Below, one piece after another: positions 60,028 to 64,000 of a DNA stretch of 64,000 nt. Numbering within the stretch: position 1 is the first letter of the stretch; the number at the start of each line of letters is the position of its first letter. Location: contig PDZS01000007.1 in assembly GCA_002753225.1 (NCBI GenBank), forward strand, positions 1 to 64,000, in the 5' to 3' direction. The position numbers were made by a program, and so were the translations under genes. Origin of the DNA: Deltaproteobacteria bacterium YD0425bin51. Its GTDB lineage: Bacteria > Desulfobacterota > Desulfobacteria > Desulfobacterales > YD0425bin51. The notes under the pieces are model-generated. The model ran no database searches and was not told the origin of the DNA. It was given only the letters and a program-made list of their open reading frames with translations.

Positions 60028-61260
60028 TTAATTTTTAGATATAATAGCATCAGCTACAATTTCCCATAGATATTTTATTTTAAGGTATTCTATTTTATAT
60101 TCTTTTTTTATGTTATTAAATTGTCCATGACAACTATGGCATGGAGTAACAATTAAATCTGCCTTTGAAGCCTTAAATTGTTCAATTTTTTTTCTACCAT
60201 AGTAAATTCTTTCTTTATTATATCCTGTAGTAAGAGAACCTCCTCCACCTCCACAACAAAATTGATTATCTTTTGAAGGATAAAGATCGACCCAATTTGG
60301 AACACAGTAATCAAGAACTAATCGAGGCTCTTTGTAGTAACCATAACCAAAAAGTTTTTCAGATTTTCTTCCATAATTGCATGGATCGTGATAAGCAACT
60401 CTATTATTATTAAGAATAGTTTTATCAATTTTGATTCTTCCAGTTTCGATATAATTCAACAATAGATCAAAAACAGTATATGTTTTTAAATTTCTTAAAA
60501 ATTCTGGATACCATTTTGTGAGACCAAACCTGGTCGCAAGATAAGCATGTCCTCATTCAGGCCATAAAAGAGATTTTATTTCAAGCCGTTTCATCTGCTC
60601 TATTATTCTTCCGCAAAGTATTTTCATAGAATCATCATCACCTGTAAAATAAGCCCAATTAGTACCTTCCCAATTTTCAGATGATATTGTCCAACTTTCA
60701 TTTGCTGCATAAAAAATTTTAAACCAGTGCTTTAAATCTTCAGTATGAGTATTGACTAGCTTATTATGTATTGTGAGGAGTATATTTGCCCCTTTTTTAT
60801 CTATTGGAACTTCAAAATCTTCAAAGCCTTTTTCTTCTTTGATCTCATTGGCTACATCTTCTAATATGTAAATAAAATCTTCTTTAGGGAGTGAAAGGTT
60901 ATTCCCAGTTTTTATAGCTGCTTCTAGTCCATTTTGAAGTATTCCAGGAATTTTATTTTTTTCCCTTAATCCTCTTATTTTTCTTATTATCCCTGTAATA
61001 TCAACACCCATAGGGCATAAATTTTCACATTTACCACACATGGTGCATACCCATGGCCATTTTGATTGAACAGCTTCATCTTCAAGGCCTAATGAAACAA
61101 GTCTCACAATTTTTCTTGGATCAAATTCTTCTATTCCTGAAGCAGGGCAGGTGCTTGAGCATAATCCGCATGTAATACAGAAATTATGAAAAAAAGAAAA
61201 AGACTTAAATAATATGCTATCAAGATTTGATATATCTATTATTTCATTATTATTGTTCAT
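60028..61260 (-). CDS. HdrD-like iron-sulfur/CCG-domain selenoprotein, second copy (UGA at 60553-60555)
   Basis: A 410-residue paralogue of the 58626 protein. The frame from ATG 61260 is interrupted by TGA at codon 236 and continues in frame to 60028. N-terminal [4Fe-4S] motifs (CITCGLCSSTCPASGIEEFD, CTMCGKCENLCPMGVDI) are followed by SLLWPE-U-GHAYLATRFGL, then the CCG region DPCNYGRKSEKLFGYG, QFCCGGGGG and TPCHSCHGQ. Sec occupies exactly the position of the Sec in its paralogue. The SECIS-like hairpin loop (GGUU) is again 22 nt downstream. Located directly after the HdrA/MvhD-like gene. Probably forms, with its paralogue and the two HdrA-like proteins, a soluble or membrane-linked electron-transfer complex. 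Confidence 0.88.
60522..60555 (-). promoter_or_regulatory. SECIS element of the 60028-61260 selenoprotein
   Basis: Minus strand: UGA, 17 bases, then stem GACCA / UGGUC around loop GGUU. The loop starts 22 nt after the UGA, identical spacing to the paralogous gene, and begins with GG as in classic bacterial SECIS loops. Confidence 0.82.
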
Positions 61261-61263
61261 TGT

Positions 61264-62808
61264 TCACCTAATATTTTCTATTTTTAATTCTTCTTTAAAT
61301 CCATTTATTATCCTGATAAATTCATGTGCCATATTGGATGCAATAGTTTTAAATATAAGACGCTCTTTATTTATACCTATATCTTCCAGATATTTTTGCA
61401 AGTAGTTTATTCTTTTTTTAGAATATATATTACCTATTTCACTATGACAGTTTTGTTCATGACATGCTAAAATAAGAACTCCTAATGCGTCATTATTAAA
61501 TGCGTATAATATTTCATTTGTTGATATGCTTCCAGTGCATGGAACTTCAAATATTTTTATATTAGATGGGATTTTTAAATTTAGGCTTATAGCTGATTTA
61601 TATGCTTTGCAAGCAGATCTTTCACAACAAAAAACATAAATATCATCTTTTGTAATATTTGCATCCCCATGTAACTTACTATTAAATAAATTGTAAGTAA
61701 ATTTTGAATTATCATTTGTATCTAATTCTATAGCTCTTGCAGGACAAGATGATGAACATATTCCACATCCATAGCAGGATTCTTTTTCAATTATTATTTT
61801 TTCATCAAAAATTATTGCTCCATAAGGACAACTACGATAGCAAGTAAGACATTTTGCACATCTACCGTAATTTACATTAGCTTTTAACTTAGAATCCTGA
61901 CTATAACCATTAAATAAAGATATTGATTCAGATATTAAATTATCAATATCTGCATTGTTTTCTTCATCAGATTGAACACACCTTGAATTTCCTGCAACTA
62001 GTATCCCTTTTTTATTTGTAAAAATAGGTAATCTATGAACATTATCGGTCTGTATAAAGCCATATTCATCAAGATTCAATTTAAGTACTTCTGCGATTTT
62101 CTGTAAATAGGGATTAGAAGTTACTTTGTAATCAACTACAGTAATATCAGGAGTCAGTTTGAAGTTTTGGGATATAATTTCATCAATAAATTCAATTAAA
62201 ACTTTGGAGTCATTTGTATTTGTAATTTTTGGGGTAGAATCTGTGAATTTAAAAAAAAATGTTCCAGATTCTTTAGTTAGTCTATAAAGTTTTTCTATTC
62301 CTTCATATCCTACTTTTAAATTTTTTGTAAAAACAAAGGTTTTAAGTTTTGCTATAGATTGTAGTTTTAAACAGGATTCGAGTATATCTTTTAGAACATA
62401 AGTCCAGCTTTCTTCATTAATTCCTGTAATAAAAGCTATTGTTTTATTATTCAAAAAATCATGAGAAAAATAATCTATTTTATTTTTAAAATCTGATAAG
62501 TTATATAAAAAATTTGATGAAACAAGGTTATATAAATTATTATTTATCAAGTATTCTTCAGCTATAATAATAATGTCAGCTTTTTCATCTATTATATCGT
62601 TTTCAGTTTTTAAAGAAATAGTAAAATTACCAATAAAGCCTTTTGCTGATATTATTTCAGATTTGTTTATAAATTTTATTGAATTTAATTCAGAATATTT
62701 ATGCAATTCATTGGATATAATAGTAGCTTCAAAATTATTTTGAACAAATTTGTTAGCAACTTTTACAGATTGTTCCCCAGACCCAAAAATTAGTATTCTT
62801 CTTTTCAA
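61264..62808 (-). CDS. HdrA-like/MvhD-like fusion electron-transfer protein
   Basis: A 514-residue protein. The first ~330 residues resemble the nucleotide-binding second half of HdrA (MKRRILIFGSGEQSVKVANK; GILVAGNSRCVQ near 275). The middle carries two [4Fe-4S] motifs (about 318-355: CAKCLTCYRSCPYG, CYGCGICSSSCPA). The C-terminal ~130 residues are an MvhD-type domain (VFCCERSACKAYKSA, VPCTGSISTNEILYAF, LILACHEQNCHSEIGN). MvhD delivers electrons from hydrogenase or other donors to HdrA. The gene follows the FAD protein by 2 bp and precedes the two HdrD-like selenoproteins. Together this suggests an HdrA split into two chains with a built-in MvhD, typical of flavin-based electron-transfer modules in sulfate reducers. 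Confidence 0.85.
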   Translation of the reverse strand: MKRRILIFGSGEQSVKVANKFVQNNFEATIISNELHKYSELNSIKFINKSEIISAKGFIGNFTISLKTENDIIDEKADIIIIAEEYLINNNLYNLVSSNFLYNLSDFKNKIDYFSHDFLNNKTIAFITGINEESWTYVLKDILESCLKLQSIAKLKTFVFTKNLKVGYEGIEKLYRLTKESGTFFFKFTDSTPKITNTNDSKVLIEFIDEIISQNFKLTPDITVVDYKVTSNPYLQKIAEVLKLNLDEYGFIQTDNVHRLPIFTNKKGILVAGNSRCVQSDEENNADIDNLISESISLFNGYSQDSKLKANVNYGRCAKCLTCYRSCPYGAIIFDEKIIIEKESCYGCGICSSSCPARAIELDTNDNSKFTYNLFNSKLHGDANITKDDIYVFCCERSACKAYKSAISLNLKIPSNIKIFEVPCTGSISTNEILYAFNNDALGVLILACHEQNCHSEIGNIYSKKRINYLQKYLEDIGINKERLIFKTIASNMAHEFIRIINGFKEELKIENIR

Positions 62809-62810
62809 TT

Positions 62811-63827
62811 TTACACCTTTAAATAATTATATATTCCCAATGCTGTAATTCCTGCAGACCCTATAGTTTCAGAAATATTCATAGGACCTGTTATTGAACC
62901 TGTTACAAATATAGACTTATTAAGAAAACCAAAATCATTTATTTGAAGTCCTATTGCATCAACTATGTTGTTTAGGTCTTTATTTGGAGTAATTCCTATT
63001 GAAAGAACTATAATGTCGAAAAATTCGTCTATACTTTTTTTGTTTGTATTATCAAAATATGTAATTTTAAGTTTTCCATTTTCATCTTCAATTACATCAC
63101 TAGGAATTGATCTTATCATTTTCATGTTTTTTTTAAGTTCAGGATAAAGGTTTAAAAAATCTTTTCCAAATGACTGAATATCAATATAGAAAAATGTAAT
63201 ATCAACATTTTGATGTGCTTTAATCAAATTTGCCATTCTTAAAGCAGAGGGGCAGCACACTTTTGAACACCATAAATGATTTAGTGTACTATCTCTTGAC
63301 CCTACACATTGGATAAAAGCAATTTTTTCAGGTAATGTGTTATCCGACAATCTTTTTAAAATGTTTTCTGATTTTAAAATTCTTTCTAAATCAAGATTTG
63401 TTATAACATCTTTGAATTTTTGGTAGCCATAAGGTTTATCCTTTGGATTAAAAGGAATAAATCCAGCAGCCATTACAACTGCATTAATTGAAAATGAAAT
63501 TTCAGCTTTTTCTGAATCACAATCCATATTTTTTTCTATTACGACATTATATTTTTTTTCTTCTACTTTTTTTATGTCTTTTAAGCTGGATTTAGTATAT
63601 ATTGATATGTTTTCTCTATTTATAACAGATTGGATCTTTTCATGAACTATACATGCACCGCATTTAACACATTTAATATTAGCTTTACATGCAAATTGAG
63701 AAGCATATCCGCCAATATTTTTTTCTTTTTCAACAATTATAGATTCCAACCCAAGTTTTGAAAGCTCAAGAGCAGCAGAAAGACCAGCTATGCCGCCCCC
63801 TATTATTAATACTTTGTTTCTTTTCAT
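62811..63827 (-). CDS. HdrA-like FAD-binding protein
   Basis: A 338-residue flavoprotein matching the FAD half of HdrA: KVLIIGGGIAGLSAALELSK dinucleotide fold at the N-terminus, cysteine block CKANIKCVKCGACIVHEKIQ (about 48-67), IAFIQCVGSRDSTLNHLWCS followed by KVCC, and a C-terminal SIFVTGSITGPMNISETIGS. In some HdrA proteins the Cys of the YCSxVCC block is Sec; here it is Cys. Its start overlaps the stop of the upstream DUF2281-like gene (ATGA). It is the flavin centre of the Hdr-like cluster. Confidence 0.88.
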   Translation of the reverse strand: MKRNKVLIIGGGIAGLSAALELSKLGLESIIVEKEKNIGGYASQFACKANIKCVKCGACIVHEKIQSVINRENISIYTKSSLKDIKKVEEKKYNVVIEKNMDCDSEKAEISFSINAVVMAAGFIPFNPKDKPYGYQKFKDVITNLDLERILKSENILKRLSDNTLPEKIAFIQCVGSRDSTLNHLWCSKVCCPSALRMANLIKAHQNVDITFFYIDIQSFGKDFLNLYPELKKNMKMIRSIPSDVIEDENGKLKITYFDNTNKKSIDEFFDIIVLSIGITPNKDLNNIVDAIGLQINDFGFLNKSIFVTGSITGPMNISETIGSAGITALGIYNYLKV

Positions 63828-64000
63828 TTCAAATTCTTTCCATTCAAGTTGAAATAATTATTAAAAATTTCATCCTTAAATTCGTCAAGTGGTGCGTCAA
63901 AATCGTCTTTAATAATCAACCAATCCTTAGCGCATCCAAATGTTCTTTTTATTTTTTTTTGTTCTTCTAATGGTTCAATGATAATTCTTACTCTCTTTGA
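63824..64000 (-). CDS. DUF2281-like small protein, partial (C-terminus only)
   Basis: The last 58 codons of a gene that enters from the right edge, ending TGA at 63824-63826 and overlapping the HdrA-like ATG (ATGA). The segment GCAKDWLIIKDDFDAPLDEF is the C-terminal signature of DUF2281 proteins, often annotated as antitoxin-like. Whether a full gene exists outside the window cannot be seen. Its coupling to a redox gene is odd for an antitoxin. Confidence 0.6.
   Translation of the reverse strand, partial: SKRVRIIIEPLEEQKKIKRTFGCAKDWLIIKDDFDAPLDEFKDEIFNNYFNLNGKNLK

Overview
The window is AT-rich, gene-dense bacterial DNA. It most likely comes from an anaerobic, sulfate-reducer-like Desulfobacterota (Desulfobacterales-type) genome. 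The support is indirect: hgcAB mercury-methylation genes, a heterodisulfide-reductase-like (Hdr) redox cluster, three genes with in-frame UGA codons best read as selenocysteine, a Na+-pumping decarboxylase beta subunit, and very many hybrid histidine kinases. No rRNA, tRNA or CRISPR array was seen.

Layout. 1-4.4 kb (minus): two lipoproteins, glnS and a small cereblon-like CULT-domain protein. 4.4-9.9 kb (plus): a Gld-like ABC exporter operon ending in a DUF1573 selenoprotein, closed by a clear terminator. 10-25.7 kb (plus): a dense signalling array of four hybrid kinases, a REC-HisKA-HATPase protein, a kinase-like protein that has lost its phosphoacceptor His, and an HD-GYP c-di-GMP phosphodiesterase, mostly overlapping or tightly spaced. 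25.7-33.3 kb (plus): a defence-type island with an MNT/HEPN pair and a Zorya-like system (zorA, zorB, a decayed gene in the zorC position, and an SNF2 helicase-Mrr nuclease like ZorD). The ZorA-like protein ends in a Fis-type helix-turn-helix, the most unusual architecture in the window. 33.5-39.3 kb: a 1959-residue beta-propeller sensor with two complete kinase modules and an inserted palindromic repeat.

39.4-41 kb (minus): hgcB, hgcA and an AbrB-like regulator behind a promoter overlapped by a perfect 17-bp inverted repeat. 41-44 kb: a NeuC-like epimerase, a DUF29 protein and hemL. 44-50.6 kb (plus): a hybrid kinase, a REC-GGDEF diguanylate cyclase, a KptA/Tpt1-like protein and a lipoprotein with a FliL-like domain. 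50.6-56.4 kb: a nitroreductase, then a minus-strand chemosensory operon (cheW, MCP, cheA, cheW, cheR). 56.5-57.8 kb: OadG-like and OadB-like subunits. 57.9-64 kb (minus): two small proteins, then an Hdr-like cluster with two selenocysteine HdrD-like proteins, an HdrA/MvhD-like fusion, an HdrA-like flavoprotein and the end of a DUF2281-like gene.

Together the genes point to a cell that invests heavily in phosphorelay and c-di-GMP signalling, uses selenocysteine in redox proteins, probably methylates mercury, and carries a rearranged Zorya-type anti-phage locus.
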